From: an uncultured bacterium
GTDB taxonomy: Bacteria > Actinomycetota > Coriobacteriia > Coriobacteriales > Atopobiaceae
Assembly (NCBI GenBank): GCA_905214865.1
Contig: CAJMNO010000016.1
Coordinates: forward strand, 1-52,232
Reading direction: 5' to 3'
DNA: 52,232 bases
Both the position numbers and the translations under genes were made by a program. The notes below the pieces were generated by a model. It was not told where the DNA came from and made no database searches. It saw only the letters and a list, made by a program, of their open reading frames with translations. Shown here one piece after another: positions 25,701-34,127 of this stretch (positions within the stretch are counted from its first letter, which is position 1; each line of letters starts with the position of its first letter).

Positions 25701-25732
25701 GAGCCCCGCCTGGCGTCTGGCCAGCGGGGCTC
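25701..25732 (-). terminator. terminator of the leucine-rich protein gene
   Basis: A 9-bp stem GAGCCCCGC/GCGGGGCTC with an inner TGGC/GCCA-type pairing is followed on the minus strand by CTTCTTTGTGG. Confidence 0.7.
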
Positions 25733-25770
25733 CCCCTCAATTGGGTTCGTTGTCTGCTCAGCGACCCTCG

Positions 25771-27126
25771 CTACTGCCTCACGCCGTACCAGGCGATGCC
25801 CTCCTGCCTCCAGCCGGCGTTGGCGAGCATCTGATCCTCCGACTTGCTCGTCGTAAAGTTGTGGGCACCCGCCTTGGCGTTGGGGTTGTACTCGCGGTAG
25901 ACTGGCACGGTCTTGGCGTCGTCCGAGTACCAGCCGATGCCCTCGTAGTTCCAGCCAGCACTCCTCAGCATGTCCCTCTCGGCCGCGCTGGTGGTGTAGT
26001 GGTGGTCGCCCGCATTGGGGTTATAGAGCCGGTACACGGGGGTCTTGGACGTCTTGGGGGCGGTCCAGCCGGTACCCTCGTACCTCCAGCCAACGCTCAC
26101 CAGGTGGTCCCTCTCGGCAGCGCTACCGGTGTAGAAGTGCTCGCCGGAGTTGGGGTTGTACAGGCGGAACATCGTCACGGACGAACTTCCCGGATGACGC
26201 ACCACGATCCGGGTGGCATTGGGATCATAGCTGTAACTCACCAGCTCGTTGTCCATGACGTTCTTGACGGTATCGTTCTGCACATAGATGGTGCTGCCGC
26301 TCGCGATTGGTTTGAAAACGAAGTTTCCATCAAGCACGAGGTTCGACGCAAGCATCTCGACGGTCTTGAGACTCGTGCAGCCCGAAAACGCATATCCACC
26401 AAAATGAGAGGTCGCCGACGGAAGGGTGATCGACCTGAGGTTCGAGCAATTGTAAAAGGCGTACCGGCCAATCGTCGTCACTGTGCTTGGGATTGCGATG
26501 CTTGAGAGCGCGGTGCAATTTTCAAAGGCGCCATTGGGAATGACCGACGCGCTGCTAGGCAATGTGACGGTTGTCAGGGCACTGCAGTTCCTAAATTCCT
26601 CATATCCCAGTGACGTATCTGAGCCTTGGAAGGCAACCGTCCTCAAAGAGGTGCAGTTCCAGAACGCATCATCACCCACGCTCACAACACTGCTTGGAAT
26701 CGTGATACTCGTAAGCCGAGATTCCTTGAACGCATCGTCCCCGATGGACGTCACCGAGCTAGGGATGTTGATGGACGTAATCTGCATACCCTCAAACGCA
26801 AAATTACCTATTTTTTTCACGGTGTTTGGGATTGTGACAGCGCTCGCTTGCTTTGCATAGCCCCAATCGTTGATCTTATTAATTACCGTGACAGGCTTTC
26901 CCGACACATAACTGGATATTGCATACGTGTCACGTGGCTCATATTCTCCAACTACCTCTGCATGATCTCCGTAGATGGAATATACAAGTCCGTCTTGCTT
27001 TACCGTCGAGTTCGATGACCGCGCACCCTCACTCTCGGCCAAAGCTGTCGTCGGCACCATGCATGGCAACATCAGCAGAGAAATGAGCAGTGCAAGAGAG
27101 AGAGTAAACGCCTTTCTGACTTTCAT
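25771..27126 (-). CDS. secreted BspA-like leucine-rich repeat protein with DUF5648 repeats
   Basis: A 451-aa protein with a signal peptide (1-31, ending TTALAES). About seven LRR_5 (BspA-type) repeats follow at about 80-300 (SITIPSSVVSVGDDAFWNCTSL style). Three C-terminal copies of the DUF5648 unit (YRLYNPNSGEHFYTGSAAER; about 320, 365, 410) complete it. BspA-type repeats are surface adhesin modules; DUF5648 is a frequent C-terminal surface domain. It has no LPXTG motif or membrane tail, so retention is unexplained. The first two thirds of the gene are clearly AT-richer than neighbours, which suggests acquisition. Confidence 0.9.
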   Translation of the reverse strand: MKVRKAFTLSLALLISLLMLPCMVPTTALAESEGARSSNSTVKQDGLVYSIYGDHAEVVGEYEPRDTYAISSYVSGKPVTVINKINDWGYAKQASAVTIPNTVKKIGNFAFEGMQITSINIPSSVTSIGDDAFKESRLTSITIPSSVVSVGDDAFWNCTSLRTVAFQGSDTSLGYEEFRNCSALTTVTLPSSASVIPNGAFENCTALSSIAIPSTVTTIGRYAFYNCSNLRSITLPSATSHFGGYAFSGCTSLKTVEMLASNLVLDGNFVFKPIASGSTIYVQNDTVKNVMDNELVSYSYDPNATRIVVRHPGSSSVTMFRLYNPNSGEHFYTGSAAERDHLVSVGWRYEGTGWTAPKTSKTPVYRLYNPNAGDHHYTTSAAERDMLRSAGWNYEGIGWYSDDAKTVPVYREYNPNAKAGAHNFTTSKSEDQMLANAGWRQEGIAWYGVRQ

Positions 27127-27243
27127 GTCTGTGACATCTCCTTAATCCACTTGCCACCGCTTCCAACCCTTGCGGGCATTTTAGGCCATTTTTAGGCACC
27201 TGATATGGAATTGGAGATTGCTCGAAGAGGGAGGGGTGAGGCG

Positions 27244-27262
27244 GCGTTGGGGTTGTACTCGC
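27244..27262 (-). pseudogene. 19-bp remnant of a DUF5648 coding repeat
   Basis: These bases are identical to 25877-25895 inside the leucine-rich gene and encode EYNPNA on the minus strand. They abut the dehydrogenase fragment directly, marking a rearrangement joint. Confidence 0.5.
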
Positions 27263-27263
27263 A

Positions 27264-27496
27264 GTGGGCAGGCAGAGCCGCAGCGTCGACCTGCTGCGCA
27301 TGACCTACGCCCAGCAGGAGCTCGTCGGCTCGGGCGGCTACTTCCCAGAGGACGTCCGCGACGCGATTGCGATCATGGGGTCGCGCCGCCAGGGCATCGC
27401 CTCGATCGTCACGCACGTGTCCCCCTGGAGCGGATCGCCGAGGCGCTCGAGCGCGCGAGCGACCCCGCCGCCTCGCTCAACGTGAGCATCGCGCTG
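27264..27496 (+). pseudogene. 3' fragment of a second dehydrogenase gene
   Basis: About 93% identical (by eye) to 25292-25525, the last 78 codons of the zinc dehydrogenase gene. One base is missing near 27420 (GTGTCCCCC for GTGTTCCCCC), which shifts the frame, and the stop codon is lost. There is no 5' part, promoter or start, so it cannot make enzyme. Parent and fragment flank the leucine-rich surface gene as direct repeats about 1.97 kb apart. Confidence 0.85.
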
Positions 27497-27518
27497 GCCT
27501 CTCCCGCGCCACGCAAAA

Positions 27519-27550
27519 GGAGGGGGTCCCGGTACCCCGGAACCCCCTCC
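27519..27550 (-). terminator. terminator of the pilus operon
   Basis: GGAGGGGGTCCCGG pairs with CCGGAACCCCCTCC (one mismatch) around a 4-base loop. It is followed by CTTTTGCG on the minus strand, 42 bases after the major pilin stop. Confidence 0.8.
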
Positions 27551-27592
27551 TCGTGTCATCGCTTGTACCTGCTGGGCGAGAGGCGTTGTCGG

Positions 27593-29260
27593 CTACTCCT
27601 CGGAGCCGTTCTCCCTGCGGGAGCGGACAAGGTGGGTCACGCCGATGGCGAGGACGATGCCCCCGGCAATCCAGGTGGCGGTCACGCCCGCCTGGCCGGT
27701 GAGGGGCAGGGACATGCCCGCCTTGTCCTTCACCGTGACGGTGACCAACCCGGTGGTGTCGGTCGACGCATCGGCGGCGTTGGCGTTGGTGGTGCTCGCC
27801 TCGACCTTGGTGAGCTTGCCAGTGCTGTCGTACGTGGCCCTGATCTCGAAGTCAAACTGCACCCTGTTATAGCCGCTCGGCGCCTTGGTCTCGACAACCG
27901 TGTACTTGCCCACGTCGAGGCCGGACACGGAGATGGAGGCGTACCCATCGGCGTCGGTCGTCGTCGTGAACTCATAGGGATCAGAGCCCAGCGTACCGTC
28001 CTTCTGGACGTACAGCTTGCCGTCACCCTCGTCGGCACCCGTCGCCTGGATGGTGAACTTTGCCCCCTTGAGGGTCTTCGACCCATCGGAGCTGTCGACC
28101 TTGTCCATCTTGAGCTTGAAGGTGTAGTCACCCACGGTCGAGGGAGTGGAGTCGCCCTTGCTGTCGGTGCCAGGGTTGTTGGAGTAGGTGAGCTTGACGG
28201 TGTTGTCGTTGCGCTCGCTTGCCACCTTGAACGCCTTGCTCGCATCGAGCTTGGCGTTGTACGTCACGTACACCTTCGAGGCACCGGTGACCGGAATCGT
28301 GGTACCGTTGGAATCCTTGATCGTCTTGAGGTCGCTGAACTCCACCCCGAGTGTGCTCGTACCGTCAGTGTTGCTCGTCAGTGTCGTGGCATACGAATCC
28401 GATGCGACCGTGTAGGTGGTACCGTTCGTCACGACCGTCACCGCGACGCTCGACGTGTCGGCAGTGAGGCCGGCGGAGAGCGTATCCGTGAACTTGTAGT
28501 AGTAGGTGTCGTAGCTCGGGATGGCGTCGGAGACGGTGCCGGTCAGACGGTACTGCAGGTCCTGGCCCACCTCGGAGTCGGCGACCTTGCCCCAATCGGA
28601 GCCAGTGGCGTCGTTCTTCACTTCCTTGTCCACCGTGGGGAGGGTGGACTTGGGCGAGACCGTAAGGTCACCGTCGCCAACCACGGCGTAAATGGGGGCG
28701 GAGCCCACCTGGTCCACCTTGGACGCAGAGTCAGTGTTGGCGGTCGACGTCGTGTCGGTCAGGAAGAGCCAGTAGCCGGCGGAGAGGTTGCTCGCCGTTC
28801 CGGCGGTCAGCTTGGTCGGCGTGAGGGTCGTGTCGGCGCGAAGCGCATTGGCGATGTTTGAGTAGAGCTTGTTGCTCTCGATGATCGTGCTGGTGCCGGA
28901 GCTGCCCTCGGCCGGCAGGTGCTTGCTCAGGTAGTCAGCCGCATCCTGCGCCGTGGTGCCGGCATACGTGCTGTCCAGCGCCTTGATCTGGTTGACGACC
29001 ACCGTCCCGACCTCGTCGCTCGCCCAGTCGATGTTCGAGACGGTCTTGGACGTCCCGCTGTCCACCACGTCACCCTTGAAGATCTGGTAGCCCAACGTGG
29101 TGGTTGCGTCCGCGTCGTTGTTGGCGTTCTTATCGATGGTCACGTTGCCGGTGATCGCCGCGAACGCTGCCGTCGCCGGAAGCGCCACGCCTCCCAGCGT
29201 CATCGCCATCGTCAGCCCCGCCGTAACGGCGATCCTGGCCAGGTTCTTCCCCTTCTTCAT
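27593..29260 (-). CDS. major pilin subunit (LPLTG-anchored, isopeptide type)
   Basis: A 555-aa protein with a signal peptide (1-34, ATAAFA), an N-terminal pilin domain, a D2-type isopeptide domain (about 195-345) and a Cna-B/SpaA domain (about 350-500) with the E-box VVETKAPSGY. The sorting signal is LPLTG with a hydrophobic tail and RSRRENGSEE. A likely polymerising Lys lies in SPKSTLPTVDKEV (about 190-200). A class C sortase would link subunits through LPLTG and this Lys. It is the last gene of the operon, with AAGGGG upstream of ATG 29260. Confidence 0.88.
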   Translation of the reverse strand: MKKGKNLARIAVTAGLTMAMTLGGVALPATAAFAAITGNVTIDKNANNDADATTTLGYQIFKGDVVDSGTSKTVSNIDWASDEVGTVVVNQIKALDSTYAGTTAQDAADYLSKHLPAEGSSGTSTIIESNKLYSNIANALRADTTLTPTKLTAGTASNLSAGYWLFLTDTTSTANTDSASKVDQVGSAPIYAVVGDGDLTVSPKSTLPTVDKEVKNDATGSDWGKVADSEVGQDLQYRLTGTVSDAIPSYDTYYYKFTDTLSAGLTADTSSVAVTVVTNGTTYTVASDSYATTLTSNTDGTSTLGVEFSDLKTIKDSNGTTIPVTGASKVYVTYNAKLDASKAFKVASERNDNTVKLTYSNNPGTDSKGDSTPSTVGDYTFKLKMDKVDSSDGSKTLKGAKFTIQATGADEGDGKLYVQKDGTLGSDPYEFTTTTDADGYASISVSGLDVGKYTVVETKAPSGYNRVQFDFEIRATYDSTGKLTKVEASTTNANAADASTDTTGLVTVTVKDKAGMSLPLTGQAGVTATWIAGGIVLAIGVTHLVRSRRENGSEE

Positions 29261-29430
29261 GCGCTCTGCCCCTTCTCCTAGGCTTGGCATCTTTAATAAA
29301 GTCAGTGCTGGTCGCCCCGTCGGCCGTTGGTTCCCATCTCGTCCGCGCTAGGGCTCCGGCCCCGGCGACCACGAGTCGCCGCACGCGGGCCCCGGCGGTG
29401 CACCGGGCGGGCCAAGGGGGTACGTTCCTC

Positions 29431-31128
29431 TCACTTGCCGTCACCCCTCCCCCTGAGCCTGCGGGACGCGACGATTGCCGCGACGCCCGCCACCACCAGG
29501 AGCGCCGCGGGGATGAACGACGTGGGATCCCCCGTCTTGGGGAGCATCGACGAGACGGCCTTGGCAATCCCCTTCGCGACCTTCCCCGCCGGCGTCTTGG
29601 GCGTGGCGTCGTCGAGGACGGACACCTGCGCCGTGCCGGCGTACGCGTCGAAGGAGTCCACACGCAGCGGCGACACCGCCTTGAGGCCCGCCTCGTTCGC
29701 CGTCTTGTCCTTGCCGCTCACGATCTGGTCGGGGTCGAGCGTGACGGACAGCGTGATCCGCCTGGACCCGGCGAAGGCGTCGTAGCCCTGGGGCGCGGAG
29801 ACCTCCTCCACGTCGAAGGTGCCGGAGTCCACGCCACTCACGGTGACCAGCCCGTTGGCGTCGGTGGTGACGGTGGCGTCCTGCGTGGTCCAGATACCGT
29901 CCTGCGTCAGGTGGCGCCCGCGGTCGTCCGTGATGCGCAGCACCGCCCCGGCCAGCTTGGCGTCACTGGACGAGTCGCGCTTGGTGAGCGACAGGTCCCA
30001 GGTGTACGCGACGGCCGTGCTCTCCTCGGTCTCGGCATACGTGTCCGAGTACGGCGAGCGCGGGTAGCGCAGCGTCACGGTGTTGACGTTGGGGGCGTCA
30101 AAGCCGCGGCCCGCCCCCGCCGAGAGCGGCGCGTCGTAGGTGACCACCACGCGGAGGCCGGACGAGAAGTCCATGCCGTGGGCGGCGGCGCTCTTGACGA
30201 GGTCGGTCACCGTCACGTCGAGCGTGGAGCCCGCGGACCGTGCCTCGCTGCTCACGGTGTACTCGGAGGAGTCCAGCTCGGTCCAGCCGTCGGGTGCCGA
30301 GACGCCCTTCTCCCACTCGTCGCCCGAGGTCCCCACCGCAACGTACACGTGGACGCTGGAAGGAGTGGAGAGACCCGCGGGCAGCGTGTCGTGGAACGTG
30401 ATCCCGTAGGTGGTGTACCCCTTGATCCCGGCGGGGATGGTCGCCTGGAGCTTCCAGCACAGCTCATCTCCCACGGCGGCGTCCGCCTGCTTCTGCCAGG
30501 CGTCGGTGGAGTCCTCCAGCACGGTCTTCTCCACGGTGGGGACGGACGACTTGGTGCTCGCGGTCACGGGCAGGCCGCCCACCACCACGAGGATGGGCGA
30601 GGTGCCCGACTGGCCGGTGCCCACGGCCGTGTCGTCGCTCACCAGGAGCCAGTAGCCCTCGGCGAGCTCGGTCGTCTCCCCCGCCGTCACGCTCGCGGCG
30701 GTGGCGCTGGAGGTCATCATCGCCTTCGCGATGGCCAGGACCACGGGGCTGGACGAGGCGGACGAGGAGTCGCTCGGCACGTTCTTGTCCAGCCACTCGG
30801 CGCACTCCTGCGCGGTGGTCCCGGTGAACGTGGGGTCGCTGGCCTTGATCTGCGCCGTCACGACCGCCTGGGCGGAGCTGCTCGCCCAGGCGAGGTTGGA
30901 CGTGACCTTGTTGGTGCCGTCGTCGTCGGCGACGTCGGCGGAGAACAGCTGGTAGGCCTTGAGCTGGGAGGACGACCCGCTGCCCTCGGCCACGTTGACC
31001 GTGAGGGAGCCGGTCTTGGCCCTAGCCCACGAGGCGGAGGGCACGAGGGCCAGGGCGAGGAGCGCCACGACCAGCGTCACGAGCAGGCAGGGGCGACGCC
31101 CCATGCGAGAGGAGAGGCGCTTAGTCAC
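29431..31128 (-). CDS. minor pilin / isopeptide-forming surface subunit (LPKTG)
   Basis: A 565-aa protein. After a signal peptide (about 1-35, VPSASWARA) its architecture parallels the major pilin: an N-terminal domain with GTTAQECAEWLDKNVP, a D2-like domain beginning STKSSVPTVEKTV, a SpaA/Cna-B domain with VEEVSAPQGYDAF, and the sorting signal LPKTG plus a membrane anchor. GTG at 31128, preceded by GGAGGTGAGG, is the likely start; it overlaps the adhesin stop by 8 bases, so translation is coupled. The two pilins appear to be diverged duplicates. Confidence 0.85.
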   Translation of the reverse strand: MTKRLSSRMGRRPCLLVTLVVALLALALVPSASWARAKTGSLTVNVAEGSGSSSQLKAYQLFSADVADDDGTNKVTSNLAWASSSAQAVVTAQIKASDPTFTGTTAQECAEWLDKNVPSDSSSASSSPVVLAIAKAMMTSSATAASVTAGETTELAEGYWLLVSDDTAVGTGQSGTSPILVVVGGLPVTASTKSSVPTVEKTVLEDSTDAWQKQADAAVGDELCWKLQATIPAGIKGYTTYGITFHDTLPAGLSTPSSVHVYVAVGTSGDEWEKGVSAPDGWTELDSSEYTVSSEARSAGSTLDVTVTDLVKSAAAHGMDFSSGLRVVVTYDAPLSAGAGRGFDAPNVNTVTLRYPRSPYSDTYAETEESTAVAYTWDLSLTKRDSSSDAKLAGAVLRITDDRGRHLTQDGIWTTQDATVTTDANGLVTVSGVDSGTFDVEEVSAPQGYDAFAGSRRITLSVTLDPDQIVSGKDKTANEAGLKAVSPLRVDSFDAYAGTAQVSVLDDATPKTPAGKVAKGIAKAVSSMLPKTGDPTSFIPAALLVVAGVAAIVASRRLRGRGDGK

Positions 31129-33802
31129 GGTCCTCACCTCCCTTCCCGGCGGCAGCGCGACGTGCGTGCATCCAGAGCGCCGCGAGCGCGAGGACGGCGA
31201 TGCCCGCGACGTAGGTGGCACCGATGCCCGTGCTGCCCGAGAGCGGGAGCGTCAGGCCGTGCCTGGTGTTGGTGAACACGGCCTGGGAGGTCTCGCCCTT
31301 CTTGATCTCGCCAGTTGCGCCCTCGGAGGATGACGAGTAGTTGATGTTGGCGCCCTCCTCGACGGTGTAGGTGGTTCCCTCGGGCAGGTCGGTGGCGGTC
31401 TTTGACTCGCCGTCCCCCAGCTGGAAGGTCGCCGTGCCGTCCGTGAACTCCATGTGGCCGTAGGTGCCAGTGAGCCCCTTGCCAGTTCCGTCGAGCGTCA
31501 CCGTGAACTCGAACTGCGTCTTGGAGCCGAACTCGCCCTCCACGTGCTTGGACACCTCAAGGCTGCCGGTACGGATGGTGTTGGTGACGGCCACGGTCGC
31601 GTCGCCCGAGAGGGTTCCCGTGGGAGCCGAGTCCTGCGAGGCGGCACCGTTGGCAGAGTAGGTCACGTCGTAGTGGTCGTGCGAGCCGTCCGCCTCGGTC
31701 ACCGTATAGGTTGCGCCGGAGGGAATGCCCTGGATCGTGATCTGCTGGCCGTGGGACAGGCTCACCGTCGCCGTGCCGTTCGTGAACGTGAGCGTTCCGT
31801 TCGCGGGGGCGATGGCCCCATCGACGCCGCTCACGGTGCCCCCGGTGTAGCTGAACTTGCCGGAGATGGGACTGCCGTCGGAGTTGGAGAGCGTGATGGT
31901 GATCGGGAACGCCTGCGTCTTGCTCGCGGAGCTCCCCGAGACCTGCTTGCTCACGGTGAGCTTGTACAGGCGCGCGTTGGTGAAGGCGGCCGTGGAGGTC
32001 GTCTCGTCCGAGATCGTGCCCGTGGCGCCTTGGGAGGTCGACGCGTAGTCGTCGTTCTTGGTCTCGGTCACGGTGTAGGTCGTCCCCTCGGGCAGGTGCT
32101 CGGCGGTCGCGCTCTCGCCCGACTTCAGCGAGACGGTCGCCACACCGTTGGTGAAGGTCATGCCACCGTAGGTGCCGTTGATGCTCGTGTCGCCCAGCGT
32201 CACCTTGAACTCGAAGCTCGTGGAGGAGGAGTCCTCGCCCGTCACCGTCTTGGAGACCCTGAGGCCGCCGTCCTTGGCGGGAGACAGGGCGAGCTTTGCC
32301 GACACCGGCTTCTGCTTGATGACCGCACCGATCATGTGCTGGTAATGCTTGGTCTGCCCATTGACGGTGATCGTAATCTCGCTCCCGTCGGCGTTCTTCG
32401 TCGGGGAGTACTGTCGCGTCTCCTGCAGCCAGGTCAAGCTGGCGCTTGCGGAAATCGTAATCTCATTCGTCGGCTTTGTTGCCGACTGCAGGTAGAACGT
32501 CCTTCCTGCGCGGACGTTCGTGGTGGAGAGGGCATTGCCTTCCCCATCAACCGCGGTGATGCCATCCGGAAGAGTGAGCGTGTAGTTCCCGTTGTAGTTC
32601 TTGGCCTCGGAGATTGAGAGCGCCCCCGTACGCCAGGTCTGCGACGCCGGGTCATAGGAGAACTGCGCTTTCCCGCTGATGGAAACGTTAAGGTCCTTAG
32701 GCTCTTCCCTCAACACGGCGCTCGCGTCTGCGTACTGCACGAGTCTCTCAGCCAGAGGATAGTTCTTGACCTGGGTGCTATCCAAGGTGAGGTCATTCTC
32801 CGAAACGCCATACTGGTTCAGCGTCACCCAGATTGCGTACTGGGTCCCCCAATACGCGCCCGAGTCATCGACGTAGTAGTCGGATCCATGCGTGGCATCC
32901 CACCATTGCAGCGGCGTCGCCCCTTGCTGGGCCATATACATGTCGAAAGCCGCCTGATAGAAGTCGGTGCCGATGATCTGCTGATAGGTCATGCCAGAGG
33001 CGCTCGTGCCGCCACCATACAGGTCACCGACTTCTTTCAGAAAGGCTTTGAGCTTCGCAAGGTTCTCGGTGTTGTTGTTTGTGTAGTCGCTGTAGGTAAA
33101 CATCGTGTCGCCGATGGATTTTGGGAAGTCGGTACGGATGATGCTCGGGGCATCGAGCTTCTGGTTGAACTCGGCTTCCGTAATGTTGTGAGTAGCCCCG
33201 ACCTCGTACAGCTGGAGGCCGTTGTAGGGATAGCCGGCGTAGAGTATGGCAAGGAGCTTCTCCATGCACTCGTTGTAGGCATCCTGCGAGGAGAACATGT
33301 CCGGAGTCAGATAACCGAGCGTAAAGTCTGGCACATTTGGATTGCTCGGAATCGAATGAGGCCATTCGGCTTGGTTGTTCATGCAGTAGAGGATGATGCG
33401 GCCGCCCACGGCGCCGGGTTCGTTCAGGTAGTGAATGCCCGTCGACTCTTCGTACTGGATCTGCACCGTGTCGGTCCCGGAGCGGGCGGCGAGCACGGTC
33501 GCGAGGGACGCCGACGAGTCCGCCGCATCGGAGGACGACGCGGACGTCGTGGACGCATCCGTGGCGGAGTCCGTCGCACTGTCGGACGCAGACGAGTCGG
33601 CGCCATCGGAGGGGGCTGCAGCGGCGGCGGAATCGCTCGTCTCGCCCGACTGCTCGGCAACCGCGAAGGCACCACGGGGGACGAACGCGAGGACGGTCAC
33701 TGCGACCGCTATCGTGAGGATTGCGACGATCCGCAGGATGCCGCCCCGGGAGGGCGACTGGTTCCCATTGGGAGATCTCATGGCGATGTCCTTCTTGCTC
33801 AT
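31121..33802 (-). CDS. pilus tip adhesin with thioester domain and repeated Cna-B-like (DUF7601) domains
   Basis: An 893-aa protein with a signal anchor (about 20-48) and an acidic Ser/Asp-rich linker (50-105). A thioester domain follows, with Cys140 (LYCMNN) and Gln321 (GTQYAIW) as the likely cross-linking pair; such domains bind host proteins covalently. After an Ig-like region come three related domains (starting about 500, 590 and 695; FEFKVTLGDTS... and YTVTETK type), then the sorting signal LPLSG. ATG at 33802 follows GGGAAG; ATG at 33781 is an alternative. It is the first gene of the pilus operon. Confidence 0.87.
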   Translation of the reverse strand: MSKKDIAMRSPNGNQSPSRGGILRIVAILTIAVAVTVLAFVPRGAFAVAEQSGETSDSAAAAAPSDGADSSASDSATDSATDASTTSASSSDAADSSASLATVLAARSGTDTVQIQYEESTGIHYLNEPGAVGGRIILYCMNNQAEWPHSIPSNPNVPDFTLGYLTPDMFSSQDAYNECMEKLLAILYAGYPYNGLQLYEVGATHNITEAEFNQKLDAPSIIRTDFPKSIGDTMFTYSDYTNNNTENLAKLKAFLKEVGDLYGGGTSASGMTYQQIIGTDFYQAAFDMYMAQQGATPLQWWDATHGSDYYVDDSGAYWGTQYAIWVTLNQYGVSENDLTLDSTQVKNYPLAERLVQYADASAVLREEPKDLNVSISGKAQFSYDPASQTWRTGALSISEAKNYNGNYTLTLPDGITAVDGEGNALSTTNVRAGRTFYLQSATKPTNEITISASASLTWLQETRQYSPTKNADGSEITITVNGQTKHYQHMIGAVIKQKPVSAKLALSPAKDGGLRVSKTVTGEDSSSTSFEFKVTLGDTSINGTYGGMTFTNGVATVSLKSGESATAEHLPEGTTYTVTETKNDDYASTSQGATGTISDETTSTAAFTNARLYKLTVSKQVSGSSASKTQAFPITITLSNSDGSPISGKFSYTGGTVSGVDGAIAPANGTLTFTNGTATVSLSHGQQITIQGIPSGATYTVTEADGSHDHYDVTYSANGAASQDSAPTGTLSGDATVAVTNTIRTGSLEVSKHVEGEFGSKTQFEFTVTLDGTGKGLTGTYGHMEFTDGTATFQLGDGESKTATDLPEGTTYTVEEGANINYSSSSEGATGEIKKGETSQAVFTNTRHGLTLPLSGSTGIGATYVAGIAVLALAALWMHARRAAAGKGGEDRD

Positions 33803-33966
33803 GGCGCGGCTTCCCACAAGCCGCGTAGGCAAGGCATCCCACCCTCCCCGAGGGAAGCCATATGAGACACGCTCACCTTCATTCAAGATAGCATGCAGAA
33901 GGATGCATCAAGCTATAAAAGAGGTCCCGAGCGACCCTTTCGAGCGAACTTTTTCTTATATGATCC

Positions 33967-34104
33967 TGAATATTACATAAGTGGTCTAGCCCGCAGAGAC
34001 CAGTGCGCGACCTGCGACCGCGTCCGCCGTCCGCTCCCGACACATGTTATTGAATACTGCATAAGTTGCCTAGCCCGCAGAGACCAGTGAGCGACCTGCG
34101 ACCG
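33967..34104. repeat. tandem 54-bp repeat upstream of the pilus operon
   Basis: Copies at 33967-34020 and 34051-34104 differ at five positions (shared core TAGCCCGCAGAGACCAGTG). They lie between the phosphoesterase stop and the adhesin start, both on the minus strand. The stretch down to 33803 is AT-rich with several TATA-like hexamers (TATAAG near 33955, TTATAG near 33915) that could serve as -10 elements. A role as paired regulator sites is plausible but unproven. Confidence 0.7.
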
Positions 34105-34127
34105 AGCCGCCCCGCCTACCCCAGGCG

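Noticed and set aside
25529..27500. Insertion sequence around the leucine-rich gene
   Set aside because: No transposase or terminal inverted repeats are seen; the flanking direct repeat is a dehydrogenase duplication, not an IS end.
33967..34104. tRNA genes in the 54-bp tandem repeats
   Set aside because: There is no acceptor-stem pairing or T-loop consensus; the unit is too short.
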